DNA from: Phyllobacterium phragmitis
GTDB taxonomy: Bacteria > Pseudomonadota > Alphaproteobacteria > Rhizobiales > Rhizobiaceae
DNA: 64,000 nt
Direction of reading: 5' to 3'
Assembly (NCBI RefSeq): GCF_002980495.1
Contig: NZ_PVBR01000008.1
Span: forward strand, 1-64,000
The notes below the pieces were generated by a model, which ran no database searches, was not told the DNA's origin, and was given only the letters and a program-made list of their open reading frames with translations. This document shows, in pieces, positions 21,112-30,687 of the stretch; within the stretch, counting starts at the first letter, position 1, and the number at the start of each line of letters is the position of its first letter. The position numbers and the translations under genes are program-made.

Positions 21112-21596
21112 GCTCAATCTCCTGCATTGCTGAGGCGATTGAGACTGATAGATGCTGGTACTGGAAGCCCCGCCGAAATTCCGTGCGGTGTTTTCGGGCC
21201 ATAGCGTACACATCGGCGGGTTCCCCGGGGCTGCTAGGTGCAGCATACGGGCGAGCAGGCGCTGATGGACGAGCCGGGATGGTGAGAGACCCGCGACAAG
21301 GCGGAAGCCTGCGCAAGACACAACTCCCTTCAAAATTAGGTTCCGAGAGGAATGTCGGTTCGATTCTGACTACCCGCGTTGTGCATTCGGGAAAGCGGCC
21401 GCATTGTCAGTTTCTCGTCCAGCGTTGTGGGGCTGCACCAACCGACATACGGAGTAACAACGCGGACTAGGTCAATGACACCGCGGCCGTCGCCCAACAA
21501 TTCCTCCACCGGATTGGCTTAGCCCGGGTTGCTGCATTCAAGCCGCGCTAGCGACCACCAGCGATGTCGCGATAGCAATCTCGTTCTTGATGCGCC
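21112..21596. other. Gene-free stretch in element 1
   Basis: No supported coding sequence or repeat is visible in these 485 bp. The only open frames are short and lack family motifs. Confidence 0.5.
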
Positions 21597-22553
21597 CTAA
21601 GGGGGAGAGACATCGGTACTCGTAATGGCAGCGGTCAGTTCCAGCAGTCGTTTCAGCGCCGGGTTCGCATTATTCGACGACCAGACAACGCTCCACATGA
21701 TGGTCTCGGCGGGTTCGATCGGGACGAACTGAACACCTGGATATGTGGTGCCTAGAGTCGAGCTCGCCACGAGCGTCAGCCCATATGCCTTTCCGACCAT
21801 GTTGATGAGATTTTCACGGCCAACTTCTTGGACCGCGATATTTGGCCGGAAGCCCAGGGTCGACAGGTGGCGAGTCAAGATACCCTCGACCTCTGGCCCG
21901 GACCCGTCTGCGCTCACGAGCAGAGTCTCCTCGCGTAAATCCTCCCAGGCGAGCCTCGGTCGTAGCGCTAGCACGTGGTCGGCGGGAACCGCGGCGAAGA
22001 GGGGTTCGTGGTAGAGCAGTCTCGTTTCACAGGTGGGAAGGCGCGGGTCGCCGACGATGAATGCTGCATCGAGCCGACCATTCAGCACTGCGACCGCATG
22101 GGCCTGCGAGGTGCCCTCACTGATCCTCACCTCGACCTTGGGAAACCGCTCATGATAGGCAGCGAGCAGTTCTGCGAGCGGTCCCTGCGCAAATGAGGCC
22201 ATAAGCCCGATCCTAAGTCCACCGATGTGACCGCGTCGGACCAGTTCCATATCACCGACGGCACGACGCAGATGTTCGGCGCCAAACTCGGCCTCGCGCA
22301 TGAAGCGTTCGCCGGCGAGGGTTGGCCGGGTCCCAATTCTGGTCCTCTCGAAAAGGATGACACCTAGTCGGCGCTCGAGTGACTGGATTCGGCGGCTAAG
22401 GGTGGACTGAGAAATATCCACCGATTCCGCGGCACGCCGGAGGCTTCCGTGCTGAGCGACAAGGAGCGCGTCTCTGAGGTGCCTTAAATCCAGCGAAAGG
22501 TCGGGGCATAAGATGCTAGCTGCCAAACCTTCTCGTTCACTCGCGTGCGACAT
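21597..22553 (-). CDS. LysR family transcriptional regulator
   Basis: A 318-aa regulator with an N-terminal HTH (residues 23-82: HLRDALLVAQHGSLRRAAES, ISQSTLSRRIQSLERRLG, LFERTR) and a C-terminal effector-binding domain. No target operon lies immediately next to it: an AlpA gene is on one side beyond 485 bp, and 481 bp of gene-free DNA is on the other. Base composition is slightly less GC-rich than the core. The effector is unknown. Confidence 0.85.
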   Translation of the reverse strand: MSHASEREGLAASILCPDLSLDLRHLRDALLVAQHGSLRRAAESVDISQSTLSRRIQSLERRLGVILFERTRIGTRPTLAGERFMREAEFGAEHLRRAVGDMELVRRGHIGGLRIGLMASFAQGPLAELLAAYHERFPKVEVRISEGTSQAHAVAVLNGRLDAAFIVGDPRLPTCETRLLYHEPLFAAVPADHVLALRPRLAWEDLREETLLVSADGSGPEVEGILTRHLSTLGFRPNIAVQEVGRENLINMVGKAYGLTLVASSTLGTTYPGVQFVPIEPAETIMWSVVWSSNNANPALKRLLELTAAITSTDVSPP

Positions 22554-23034
22554 CGACCGGTGCCTGGCCGATTATCGACGAAGTGCAGGCAAAAATGACG
22601 ATGGCCGTGAACTGCCGCATCGCCTGATCGCCTCTTGTCGCGGCTGTCTCCGTCGGTCAGTCATGTAACTCTTCTCCCTTGAAGGCCTTATCAACGTCCT
22701 TGCTTGCGCCTCGGACTGCAATGCTGACGAGATCTACGGATTCCGCCTCGGCGCGAACGCCTCTCGGTTCGCGGCGTCATAGGCCGTGCTGAACATCGGC
22801 TGGGTATAGGCGACGCATGCCAGTGTTGCTCAAGCGCTCGCCGACGAGCACGACTGTTTTTCACCTGCTAACATGCTGCAACGATGTGCGGAGAAGTTGT
22901 AGTTCCATGATTGGAGTAGATAAACGGGGCCTGTGTAGAGAGTTAATCTACTGCGGTGCATAATCGTTCGATTCAAATGTCAAAGGCGCGTTGCGTCGAG
23001 AATCTCTCTAGCCTATCAAAATCGTCGGATCGCG
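22554..23034. other. Gene-free stretch between LysR and TetR genes
   Basis: I see no supported gene. It probably holds the promoters of the two divergent regulators and perhaps decayed sequence. Confidence 0.45.
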
Positions 23035-23076
23035 ATGCAGTCAATGACTGCGGTGACGCTTGTCCGACTAGCGACA

Positions 23077-23727
23077 ATGGTGACGAAAATGCCCAAACAG
23101 GTTGGACGACCGCGGGGAAGGCCAAAAGATGAAGGAAAGCGCGACGCCATTCTAGACGCCGCGCGAAGCCTTCTGTTGGCGCGGGGACTAGAGGTGACGA
23201 CCGAAGAGATCGCGGCACAAGCAGGCGTGGCGAAAGCTACGCTATATGCCAACTTTTCTGACAAGGATGATCTGATCGAAGCCGTGATACGGCGGGAATC
23301 TGACAGAACCGTCACAGACGAGGATTTTGAGAGAAGTCGCTCCGGGCCAGCCGAAGTCGCGCTGGCTGAGTACGGAAAGCGATATCTTCACTTCATCAAC
23401 CAGCGTGAAACGTTGGGGTGGGACCGTCTTATTAGTCTAGCGGCTGCGAGAAACCCGGAACTGCCACGTCGCTTCTTCTCTGCCGGTCCAGGGCGGGGGC
23501 AGAAGATGTTGACCGGGATCATCGATGCAGCAATGGAACGAGGTGAACTGAAAAAGGGGGATGCGTCGGCTGCAGCAGACGATCTCGCTGGGCTCTGGAT
23601 CGGGTTTACAAACCTTGAGATCAAACTCGGCGCTCGGCCGCCCCTAAGCCCCGCTGAAATAAACGCCCGCGCGCTGAGGGGGGTGCAACTGTTCACGCTT
23701 ATCTACGGCACCACGAACGCTGACTAG
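23077..23727 (+). CDS. TetR/AcrR family regulator
   Basis: A TetR-type repressor of about 216 aa. The N-terminal HTH is clear: KRDAILDAARSLLLARGLEV, TTEEIAAQAGVAKATLYANF. The C-terminal part (WDRLISLAAARNPELPRRFF, ELKKGDASAAADDLAGLW) resembles the AefR-like ligand domain. Starts at 23035, 23077 and 23089 are all possible; the arginine-rich GRPRGRPKDEGKRDA is the conserved lead-in. It converges on the amidase operon with a 47-bp gap. Confidence 0.85.
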   Translation: MVTKMPKQVGRPRGRPKDEGKRDAILDAARSLLLARGLEVTTEEIAAQAGVAKATLYANFSDKDDLIEAVIRRESDRTVTDEDFERSRSGPAEVALAEYGKRYLHFINQRETLGWDRLISLAAARNPELPRRFFSAGPGRGQKMLTGIIDAAMERGELKKGDASAAADDLAGLWIGFTNLEIKLGARPPLSPAEINARALRGVQLFTLIYGTTNAD

Positions 23728-23774
23728 CACAGGAGTTGCAGCTGGCGCTGAGTTGTCGAAATATCCATCAAGAT

Positions 23775-25250
23775 TCAGCTCAATGCCAGCCCACGAAAAG
23801 CGGGGATTTGATAGGTTTCCATCCAAGGGCGCACCTGTTCGAACGCCGCGCAAGCGGCCAGCAAATTGGCATCCTGCTGCAGACGGCCTATCAACATGAG
23901 GCCAACTGGTAGCCCGTCGGCTAGTCCTGCTGGAAGCGAAGCCGCCGGATTGCCGCTGAAGTTCGTGAGGAAGGTTGGACAAAACCCGATCAACGGATTT
24001 ACCGACATCCCGTTAATCATATCAGGCCCGACGGTCTGGCCACGCTCCGCATTCCTGACGGGAAGACAAGTGGTGGTCGGTCCTGCAATGAAGTCCACCT
24101 TCTCCAATGCCTCGTTCAAGACACAGTAGACGTCGGACCGCATGATCTGATCGTCCTGTAGTTCCGCGAGTGTCTCGTTCCGCGCCTTCTCCGCCCACTC
24201 TCGGACCGTTTCAGGAAGGTCATGCTGCAGGGACATACCTTGGGAAGCGAAGTTTTCCAGGACGGCAACGGCGCCCTGGGAGATCATTCGGCACCACAGA
24301 TCACTCAATTGATGATGGGAATAAGCGAAGCTGAGCGAGAGAGGGACTATCTCCGCACCCGCTTCTTGGAAGGCCAACACGGCCTCTGCAACCTTAGCAG
24401 CAACAGTCGGCTCAACGGGAAATCCTCCAAAATCCGGTGTGAAGCCGATACGTAAGCCTGTGATCGGCCGCTTCAGTGCCTCCGACCAATCTACTTTGGT
24501 CGAGATACTGAAAGGGTCGGATACATCTGGTCCCGCGAGGACGCTGAGGGCGAGTGCGGCATCTTCTACCGTCCGGGCAATTGGACCTTGATAGATAAAG
24601 GGCGCTGTCCCGCCGAACGCGTTTGGACGTATCGCGACAGGAACCCGACCAAAAGACGGCTGAAACCCAAAAACATGACACCAGGCAGAGGGGATACGTA
24701 TGGACCCGCCGCCATCCGTGCCGTCGGCGAAAGGTAGAAGGCCATCTGCTACTGCCGCGGCGCTTCCGCCGGAAGAACCGCCACTGTTCCGGCGCAGATC
24801 GAAGGGATTCCGCGTCGGGCCATGCAGAGCGTTGTCCGTTGTACCCCGAAAGCCGAATGTGGGGCTGTTGGTCGTTCCCAGAACGATGGCTCCGGCGTCT
24901 TCCATCCTGCTCGGATAGATGGACTTCTGATTCAGGCGAAAATTCTTGAGTGCTGGCACCCCACCAAACGTCGACGGCCAGCCTGGGTAGAAATTGAAAA
25001 GGTCCTTCATCGCTGTCGGTACGCCAGCCAGGGGACCGACATCGTCGCCAGCGAGGATGCGTGCCTCAAGCTGCTTGGCTCGGCTGCGCGCCTGGTCAAA
25101 ATCTGTGTGGGCAAAGGCGTTCAATGACGGATCCCGCGCTTCTATCCGTGAAATCGCATGCTCGATCACTTCGACTGGGGAGATTTTACGCTGCCGGACC
25201 ACACGAGAAGTTTGGGCGGCGGATGCGTAGTCGAGGTTGGAGTGATGCAT
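23775..25250 (-). CDS. Amidase signature family hydrolase
   Basis: A 491-aa amidase that hydrolyses amide bonds with a Ser-cisSer-Lys triad. GVPTAMKDLFN holds the catalytic Lys (about residue 82). The signature NSGGSSGGSAAAVADG and GTDGGGSIRIPSAWC holds the cis-Ser and nucleophile. The end (NPAASLPAGLADGLPVGLML) is family typical. It is the last gene of a minus-strand series SDR - DoxX - nitroreductase - amidase with gaps of 140, 59 and 74 bp. Together they suggest processing of an amide- or nitro-containing compound, but the substrate is not known. Confidence 0.9.
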   Translation of the reverse strand: MHHSNLDYASAAQTSRVVRQRKISPVEVIEHAISRIEARDPSLNAFAHTDFDQARSRAKQLEARILAGDDVGPLAGVPTAMKDLFNFYPGWPSTFGGVPALKNFRLNQKSIYPSRMEDAGAIVLGTTNSPTFGFRGTTDNALHGPTRNPFDLRRNSGGSSGGSAAAVADGLLPFADGTDGGGSIRIPSAWCHVFGFQPSFGRVPVAIRPNAFGGTAPFIYQGPIARTVEDAALALSVLAGPDVSDPFSISTKVDWSEALKRPITGLRIGFTPDFGGFPVEPTVAAKVAEAVLAFQEAGAEIVPLSLSFAYSHHQLSDLWCRMISQGAVAVLENFASQGMSLQHDLPETVREWAEKARNETLAELQDDQIMRSDVYCVLNEALEKVDFIAGPTTTCLPVRNAERGQTVGPDMINGMSVNPLIGFCPTFLTNFSGNPAASLPAGLADGLPVGLMLIGRLQQDANLLAACAAFEQVRPWMETYQIPAFRGLALS

Positions 25251-25324
25251 AGCCGAAGCTCCTCAGTTGGTCTTAAACGAAGGAGAGGCCGACAGCATGG
25301 CTATCGGCCTCTCCGGAATTGGTA

Positions 25325-25912
25325 TCAACGATACGTTCGAAAACGCATTTCATCAGGCATGAAGCTCTTTTCATTGAACGGTGCTTCATTGGAGCCGAAC
25401 GGCATCTGAGCGCGGAGCTTCCAATTTTCTGGAACATCCCACATCTGCTGAACCTTGACGTCTATCAAGGGATTGTAGTGTTGGAGGCTGGCGCCGATTC
25501 CGGCGTTTGCCAAGGTTGCCCAGACCGCAAGCTGTGCCATGCCGCTCGACTGCTCAGACCAAGCCGGAAAATGGTCTGCAAAGATGGCCCATTGCTGCTG
25601 AAGATCATGAACGGTCCGCTGATCCTCGAAGAACAGCACGGTGCCAACACCAGCGGCAAAGCGGTCAACCTTCGCCAGGGATTGTTCGAGCATTTCAGCC
25701 GGGAGGATTTCCTTCAGCTCATTGCGCACGATCTCCCAAAACGCCTGGCTTTGTTCGCCAAAAAGGATGATTGCGCGGGAACCCTGTGAGTTGAATGCGG
25801 TCGGAGATTGCCGAATGGCTTCGCGGATCCACTCGTCGATAGCTTCCTCGCCCGCGCCAATGTTGCGGCCCAAGGCATATTGAGTACGACGTTTTGTCAG
25901 TTGCTCCAGCAT
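25325..25912 (-). CDS. Nitroreductase family protein
   Basis: A 195-aa FMN-dependent nitroreductase of the YdgI/Frm2-like branch. MLEQLTKRRTQYALGRNI is the FMN phosphate-binding start, followed by AIRQSPTAFNSQGSRAIILFG and GMAQLAVWATLANAGIGASLQHYNP. The start at 25912 is supported by an AGGGGGA site upstream; a longer frame reaching 26143 runs into the DoxX gene. Such enzymes reduce nitro groups or quinones with NAD(P)H. It is the third gene of the minus-strand operon. Confidence 0.87.
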   Translation of the reverse strand: MLEQLTKRRTQYALGRNIGAGEEAIDEWIREAIRQSPTAFNSQGSRAIILFGEQSQAFWEIVRNELKEILPAEMLEQSLAKVDRFAAGVGTVLFFEDQRTVHDLQQQWAIFADHFPAWSEQSSGMAQLAVWATLANAGIGASLQHYNPLIDVKVQQMWDVPENWKLRAQMPFGSNEAPFNEKSFMPDEMRFRTYR

Positions 25913-25971
25913 TATGTCCCCCTGAAGGTCTTCGGATCCCGATGGTGCGGCGATCGCTGTTTTCTCTGCGT

Positions 25972-26376
25972 TTACGTCCGGATCGAGAGGATTGCTGCCA
26001 GCAACATTCCACCCGTTACGGCGATGTGTTCGAGCGCGATCTGAAATTCCTGCATCCTGCGAGGCCCTTCGTAGGTCCAGAAGGGATGTCCGAGCGGGAT
26101 TGATAACAACGTGAAGACGCCAAGCGCCCCGGCTCCCAACCACCCCAGTCCCGCGACATTCGTGATGATCAAGACGGAGCCGATTAGCTGGCAGATAATC
26201 GTTGCTACTGCGAAAGCTCCTGGCATCGGCAAGCCAGCACCCTTCATCTCTTCAACCACAACGGCGAAATTCAGCAGCCCGAAGATTCCTGCGATCCAGA
26301 AAAAGGAGGTGAGGACAACTCGGCCGCCGATCAGTGCAGCCGAACTCTCGAGAAAGGTGGTGATTATGCTAGGCAT
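25972..26376 (-). CDS. DoxX-like small membrane protein
   Basis: A 134-aa protein with four hydrophobic segments and the DoxX-family features: VLTSFFWIAGIFGLLNF, EEMKGAGLPMPGAFAVATII and LGHPFW near the C-terminal third. DoxX-like proteins are often near oxidoreductases and are linked to redox stress, but mechanism is unclear. The start at 26376 follows a GAGGA site by six bases; a start at 26400 is possible. It is the second gene of the operon. Confidence 0.75.
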   Translation of the reverse strand: MPSIITTFLESSAALIGGRVVLTSFFWIAGIFGLLNFAVVVEEMKGAGLPMPGAFAVATIICQLIGSVLIITNVAGLGWLGAGALGVFTLLSIPLGHPFWTYEGPRRMQEFQIALEHIAVTGGMLLAAILSIRT

Positions 26377-26515
26377 GGAATCCTCATTTATCAGACGCAT
26401 CAGTATAGAAATTATATAACAGACTGTCCAGTATGGTAATTAGGCAGGTTTGTGCGCGAGTTTGCAGGCCGGTAAGGAGGTCGGCTTGGCCGACCTGCCA
26501 GACCAGGTGCCGGAC

Positions 26516-27268
26516 TTAAATTTCGCCCAGCCCTCCGTCGACGGCCAGTTCTGCTCCATTGAAAAAGCTTGAATCGTCGCTGGCGAGGAATAGGACAGCG
26601 CGCGCAACATCCTCCGGTTCACCTATGCGCCCCAGGGGGATGGTTGAACCGAGATAGTCCACGAGGCCCTGCTGTTCCTTCGGGTCAGGGCCAGCGGCAC
26701 CAAGCAGCAGGGGAGTTCGCGAAGGTCCTGGGCTGACGACGTTAAACCGGATGCGCCGATCCTTGAGATCCAGCATCCAGTTTCTGGCGAGGCTTCGTAC
26801 CGCAGCTTTTGACGCTGAGTAGATGCTGAACGCAGGAGAACCCTTCCTCGCCGTAACTGATCCGGTCAGAATGACCGATGCCCCGTCTGCGAGAAGAGCC
26901 ACTGCCTTCTGTACCGTGAAAACAACGCCTTTGACGTTGGCATCGAAAGTTTCGTCGTAGTGCTCTTCAGTCACGCTCGCGAGTGGCAAGAGGGAGAAGT
27001 TGCCAGCATTGGCAAACAGAATATCGATTTTCCCCTTCTTGGCAGAGACAGCTTCAAAAAGCCGGTCCAGATCAGCCATTTTTGAGGAGTCAGCTTGGAT
27101 GCCAAATGCATTCGCGCCAAGCTCAGCGACTGCACTATCCAGTTCCGCTTGGCGGCGCCCTGTTAGGAAGACGAAAGCTCCCTCGTCAATGAACAACCTT
27201 GCGGCAGCGAGGCCAATGCCACTGGTCCCACCAGTGATCACGGCTACCTTATTTTCCAGTTTCGACAT
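26516..27268 (-). CDS. Short-chain dehydrogenase/reductase
   Basis: A 250-aa classical SDR: the cofactor motif TGGTSGIG (residues 13-20), NAG (about 88-90), the Ser of GSVTAR and the catalytic YSASK (about 151-155). SPGPSRTPL follows and DGGLGEI ends the protein. The GRR after beta-2 suggests NADPH preference. It is the first gene of the minus-strand operon. A divergent LysR gene lies 112 bp away and is its likely regulator. Substrate unknown. Confidence 0.92.
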   Translation of the reverse strand: MSKLENKVAVITGGTSGIGLAAARLFIDEGAFVFLTGRRQAELDSAVAELGANAFGIQADSSKMADLDRLFEAVSAKKGKIDILFANAGNFSLLPLASVTEEHYDETFDANVKGVVFTVQKAVALLADGASVILTGSVTARKGSPAFSIYSASKAAVRSLARNWMLDLKDRRIRFNVVSPGPSRTPLLLGAAGPDPKEQQGLVDYLGSTIPLGRIGEPEDVARAVLFLASDDSSFFNGAELAVDGGLGEI

Positions 27269-27380
27269 GGCGTGGCGCTCCTAAATCAATTTGCTCTGCA
27301 ACCTAGATCGCGCATTGATGTAGATAAAGCTGACCTGTATGAAGATATAATTCATGAGAGTGCACAATGGGGAGCGCGAT

Positions 27381-28286
27381 ATGGACAGATTTATGGCGTT
27401 GAAGCTCTTCGTGCGGATCGCGGACGCTGGCAGTTTTGCCAAAGCAGCGGATCACCTCGATCTGCCCCGTTCAACGGCGAGCAAGCTCATCCGGGACCTT
27501 GAACAGCATTTGGGAGCTAAGCTTATACAGCGCACGACCAGAACTGTTTCTGTTACCGCGGAAGGGGCGAGCTACTACGAACGCGCAACGCGCCTACTCG
27601 CGGAACTAGATGATATGGATTCAACGATCTCAAACATGCCCGCGAAACCGGTTGGTAGGCTCCGTGTCGACGTCGGTTCCGTCTTAGCAAATCTCGTCAT
27701 CATCCCGAGACTTCCCGAGTTCCGCCGCCTTTACCCAGGCATCGAACTGCATCTCGGCGTGAGCGACAGGCGTGTCGCACTGATCAGCGAGGGGGTTGAC
27801 TGTGTCATTCGTGGCGGAGACCTGCCGGATACCTCGCTGATTTCACGCAGACTGTGCGATATAGATTTCGTAACATGCGCGTCGCCGAACTATCTCCAGG
27901 AGTACGGAACCCCGCGGATCCCGACGGACCTTGAGAATGGTCACGTCATCGCGAGCTACTTCTTTGCGCAGACGGGCAAGACCTATCCGCCCGTTTATCA
28001 AAATGGGACGGATCGATTTGAAGTGTCATTCGCATCAGCAATGCTCTTCAATGACAGCATTGCTCATCTGAACGCGGTTCTGGCGGGGGTCGGCATAGGG
28101 CAGATACTGCGCATCGCAGCCCAGCCGCACTTGGATCACGGCTCCCTTGTTCCGCTTTTTGAAGACTTCACCGGCCCCCGCCATGAGATGCACATCGTTT
28201 ATCCATCCAGCCGTCATCTCAATGCGCGCCTCCGAGTGTTCGTCGACTGGATTGTTGAGGTATTCCGCAGACTGGGGCCGGCATAG
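27381..28286 (+). CDS. LysR family regulator, CrgA-like
   Basis: A 301-aa LysR protein: FVRIADAGSFAKAADHLDLP, RSTASKLIRDLEQHLGAKL and IQRTTRTVSVTAEG form the winged HTH. The effector domain has GRLRVDVGSVLANLVIIPRLP and DCVIRGGDLPDTSLISRRLC, typical of the CrgA/AaeR-like group. The ATG at 27381 is preferred over 27354 because MDRFMALKLF is the family start. Divergent orientation to the SDR operon suggests it controls that operon. Confidence 0.88.
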   Translation: MDRFMALKLFVRIADAGSFAKAADHLDLPRSTASKLIRDLEQHLGAKLIQRTTRTVSVTAEGASYYERATRLLAELDDMDSTISNMPAKPVGRLRVDVGSVLANLVIIPRLPEFRRLYPGIELHLGVSDRRVALISEGVDCVIRGGDLPDTSLISRRLCDIDFVTCASPNYLQEYGTPRIPTDLENGHVIASYFFAQTGKTYPPVYQNGTDRFEVSFASAMLFNDSIAHLNAVLAGVGIGQILRIAAQPHLDHGSLVPLFEDFTGPRHEMHIVYPSSRHLNARLRVFVDWIVEVFRRLGPA

Positions 28287-28390
28287 AGCTGGAGTGCCCC
28301 CGTTTCACCGGACGCGGCGGCTATTGGGCTTGCTCTCGCGGCGGAACGAAAGAGCCTATATCCGATGAACCAATGTCCAGTGCCTGATGC

Positions 28391-28639
28391 CTAGGAACCG
28401 GGTGATTTGGTCTGCGGCGCATCATACATCTTTCGCGCTTTGGCAAACCCACGATCAGTCAGCATGAAGCGTGCCAGCATTGGGGCGATCAGCTTCGTCG
28501 GGTCATTGATCTCTTGCTTGGTCTCACGAGCCAGAATCTCGGCATAGGCCACGAGGTCGCCATGAAGCGCCGCCGGCAGTTCGATCGTCACCTTCACCGG
28601 CTTGTCGTCCGAAATTCGGCCGAGTTTCAGCTTTGGCAT
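28391..28639 (-). CDS. DUF2274 protein of the ICE trb cluster
   Basis: An 82-aa protein with the DUF2274 pattern (LKLGRISDDKPVKVTIELPA, LVAYAEILARETKQ, DPTKLIAPMLARFM). Genes of this family are routinely the last gene after trbI in proteobacterial ICE trb clusters. Its function is unknown. A short gap of 2 nt separates it from the trbI remnant, so it would be translated from the same mRNA. It is intact although the cluster is degraded. Confidence 0.85.
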   Translation of the reverse strand: MPKLKLGRISDDKPVKVTIELPAALHGDLVAYAEILARETKQEINDPTKLIAPMLARFMLTDRGFAKARKMYDAPQTKSPGS

Positions 28640-28641
28640 AA

Positions 28642-29437
28642 TCACCCTCCATACGGTTCGAGGACGAGATCGCGCGTGACGATCACGCGCACCGGAAACC
28701 CGGGCCGAATGGTGAGCGTCGGTGCCACGTTGAGCTGGCGGCGTACGATTTGCTGTCCCGCATCGTTTATGGTGTCTTGGCCGCCGTTGCGGATAGCCTG
28801 AATCAGGCGGTCGTCGTCGTTGGTGGCGAGCTCCGCGCCGATGCTTAACAGCGTCGAGAGACCCGCCGCCTTGGCGACATCCCACCAGTGATAGTCCACG
28901 CCGTCTTCAAGACCGGCATAGCCTTGGGTGTCGGCGCCGGGCTGGCGTTCCAGAACGATGGAGCGACCATTCGGGAAGATCAGCCGATTCCAGACGAGCA
29001 GGATGCGGCGCTGACCGAAGCCAACATCGTTGCTGTACTCGCCGATGATGCGCGTGCCCTGTGGGACGAGCAGCAGCCGGCCGGTCGGGCTGTCGTAGAT
29101 GCTCTCGGTGACCTGGGCAGTGATCTGGCCCGGCAAATCGGATCGGATGCCGGTGATCAGCGCAGCCGAGATCACCGCACCCGCCTGCAGCACGTAAGGT
29201 GAAGCGGGCGCCAATACGCGATCGAGCGCGACCATGCGGCGATCGACGCCGGCGTTGAGGAAGGTCATCTGCCGCTCCTGCGCGGTCTGAGCAGTCTGTT
29301 GCCCCGGCAATCCGAGGCCAGTTAGGCCTGGAAGCGCGGGAGCGTCGCCGCTGGGTATCCCCTGCGTGGCCGCCGTCCTTGTCTCTGTCTGAAAGAACAC
29401 GCGCGAGGTGCGCGCCGCTTCCTCCTCCGATCATATA
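28642..29437 (-). pseudogene. trbI: trbI, N-terminally deleted and fused to trbG
   Basis: The C-terminal two thirds of TrbI (VirB10-like outer-membrane channel protein) are present: RVFFQTETRTA, TFLNAGVDRRMV, YVLQAGAVISAALITGIRSD, PGQITAQVTESIYDS and LLVPQGTRIIGEY. The N-terminal cytoplasmic and TM part is missing. Upstream codons in frame read EEEAARTSR and then stop resembling TrbI where the sequence becomes trbG. Without the inner-membrane anchor a working T4SS channel is not expected. The first in-frame start (MFFQTET region, 29400) is not native. Confidence 0.85.
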
Positions 29438-29439
29438 GA

Positions 29440-30007
29440 TGCGCCGGTCGGTGGTAATCACGAGATTGGTCGAGAGATCCGGCCGCGTCGGTTTGACCAG
29501 GACATGGACGCGGCGTGTGACGCCGCTGCCGCTTTCGGTATCGCCGATGATCCAGCGCGCCGTGTCGCCGGCGGCGATCGGACCTGCACCGGTCAGGCTT
29601 TCGCCCGGCTCGAGCGCAATGTTGGTGATCTGCCCGGGTGCTGCATAGACTTGGTAGAGGGCGCCTTCGCTCCACGGATAGATCTGGATCGAATTGTAGT
29701 AGCCCTCGCGGCGCGGCTCGACCCGCGCGGCCGCATTGGCATTCTGTACACGGCCAGTCGGCGTGTTTGCCGCGGTTCCGCCTTTAGTCGGCGTCCAGGC
29801 TGGTGGGTTGTGAAGCGGACGGGGGCGCTCGTTCGTGACGGTGGCTGGAACGGCGGGCAATGCTGGCACATCGGCGTCGTAGCTGATCTGCGGCGGTTTC
29901 GGCGCCGTAGCGCAGCCGGCGAGCGTCGTTGCGGAAAGTAGGATTGCCGCAAACGCGGGTCCACCGAAAAGCGGCTTGCCGGCAGTACGGGAAGTCTGCC
30001 CGTTCAT
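29440..30007 (-). pseudogene. trbG: trbG, C-terminally truncated at the trbI junction
   Basis: TrbG/VirB9-like lipoprotein: a lipobox-like LLSATTLAGCATAP (Cys about residue 31) is followed by the domain blocks NSIQIYPWSEGALYQVYAAP and LVKPTRPDLSTNLVITTDRR. The sequence matches TrbG only to RRIY (about residue 189). After that it enters trbI in the wrong frame and the remaining codons to 28907 are nonsense. The lost C-terminal beta-domain normally contacts TrbI/VirB10. It overlaps trbF by four bases. Confidence 0.85.
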
Positions 30008-30687
30008 TGGCCCATCTCCCGTGACCAGTTGATGGCATTGACATAGATACCGAGCGGGTTCGCCCTCAGGCGCTCCGCGTTGCGCGGGACCTGCACGACG
30101 ATCGTCAGGATCGCGGTCCAGCGCTCGGTTGTGGCAAGCTGGCCGTTCTCGTAACGGCGCTCGACCCAGGCGACACGGAAGCTGTCTGGAGACGCGCGGA
30201 TGACGCTTGAGACTTCCACCGCGACCTGCTGGCGACCGACCTTTGTGAACGGGTCGTTGGAGCGGGCATAGTCGTTGAGCGCCGCCGCGCCGCGATCGGT
30301 CGTGAAGTCATAGGCGCGCAGCCAATTCTGGCGGACGATGATGGCGTCGGCCGGGATCGAGCGTACCTGCTCGATGAAGCGCGCCAGGTGGAAGGCGATC
30401 TGGGGGTCGGTCGGACGATAGTCGGCAACAGCTGGCGCCACGGCCTGCGCCTGGCCGAGCCGGTCGACCTGCACCACCCAGGGCACGATCGTGCCGCGCG
30501 CCGATTGCCAGACCAGCGCGGTTGCGAAGCCAGCGGAGAGGATCAGCGAACCGAAGGCCATCAGCCGCCAGTTCCTCGCCTGGACGCGCGAGGACCCGAT
30601 CCGTTCGTCCCAGACCTGTGCGGCGCGCTGATAGGGCGTCTCGGGTTCGGGGGCTTTGCCATAGTGGGTAGAGGGTCGTTTGAACAT
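30004..30687 (-). CDS. trbF: Conjugal transfer protein TrbF (VirB8-like)
   Basis: A 227-aa bitopic inner-membrane protein: a short cytoplasmic tail with PYQRAAQVWDERIGSSRVQA, one TM segment (about residues 44-63, LMAFGSLILSAGFATALVW) and a periplasmic NTF2-like domain (PWVVQVDRLGQA, WLRAYDFTTDRGAAALNDYA). VirB8-family proteins nucleate T4SS assembly. It is intact and overlaps trbG and trbL by a few bases, a tight operon. Confidence 0.92.
   Translation of the reverse strand: MFKRPSTHYGKAPEPETPYQRAAQVWDERIGSSRVQARNWRLMAFGSLILSAGFATALVWQSARGTIVPWVVQVDRLGQAQAVAPAVADYRPTDPQIAFHLARFIEQVRSIPADAIIVRQNWLRAYDFTTDRGAAALNDYARSNDPFTKVGRQQVAVEVSSVIRASPDSFRVAWVERRYENGQLATTERWTAILTIVVQVPRNAERLRANPLGIYVNAINWSREMGQ

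Noticed and set aside
21340-21380. T-arm-like sequence (GGTTCGATTCTGAC) in the gap after the AlpA gene
   Set aside because: Only a T arm can be drawn; no acceptor strand pair or CCA, so it is not called as a tRNA fragment.
26478-26496. Inverted repeat AGGTCGGC-TTG-GCCGACCT after the SDR gene
   Set aside because: No T-run and downstream of the SDR promoter; too little to call terminator or operator.
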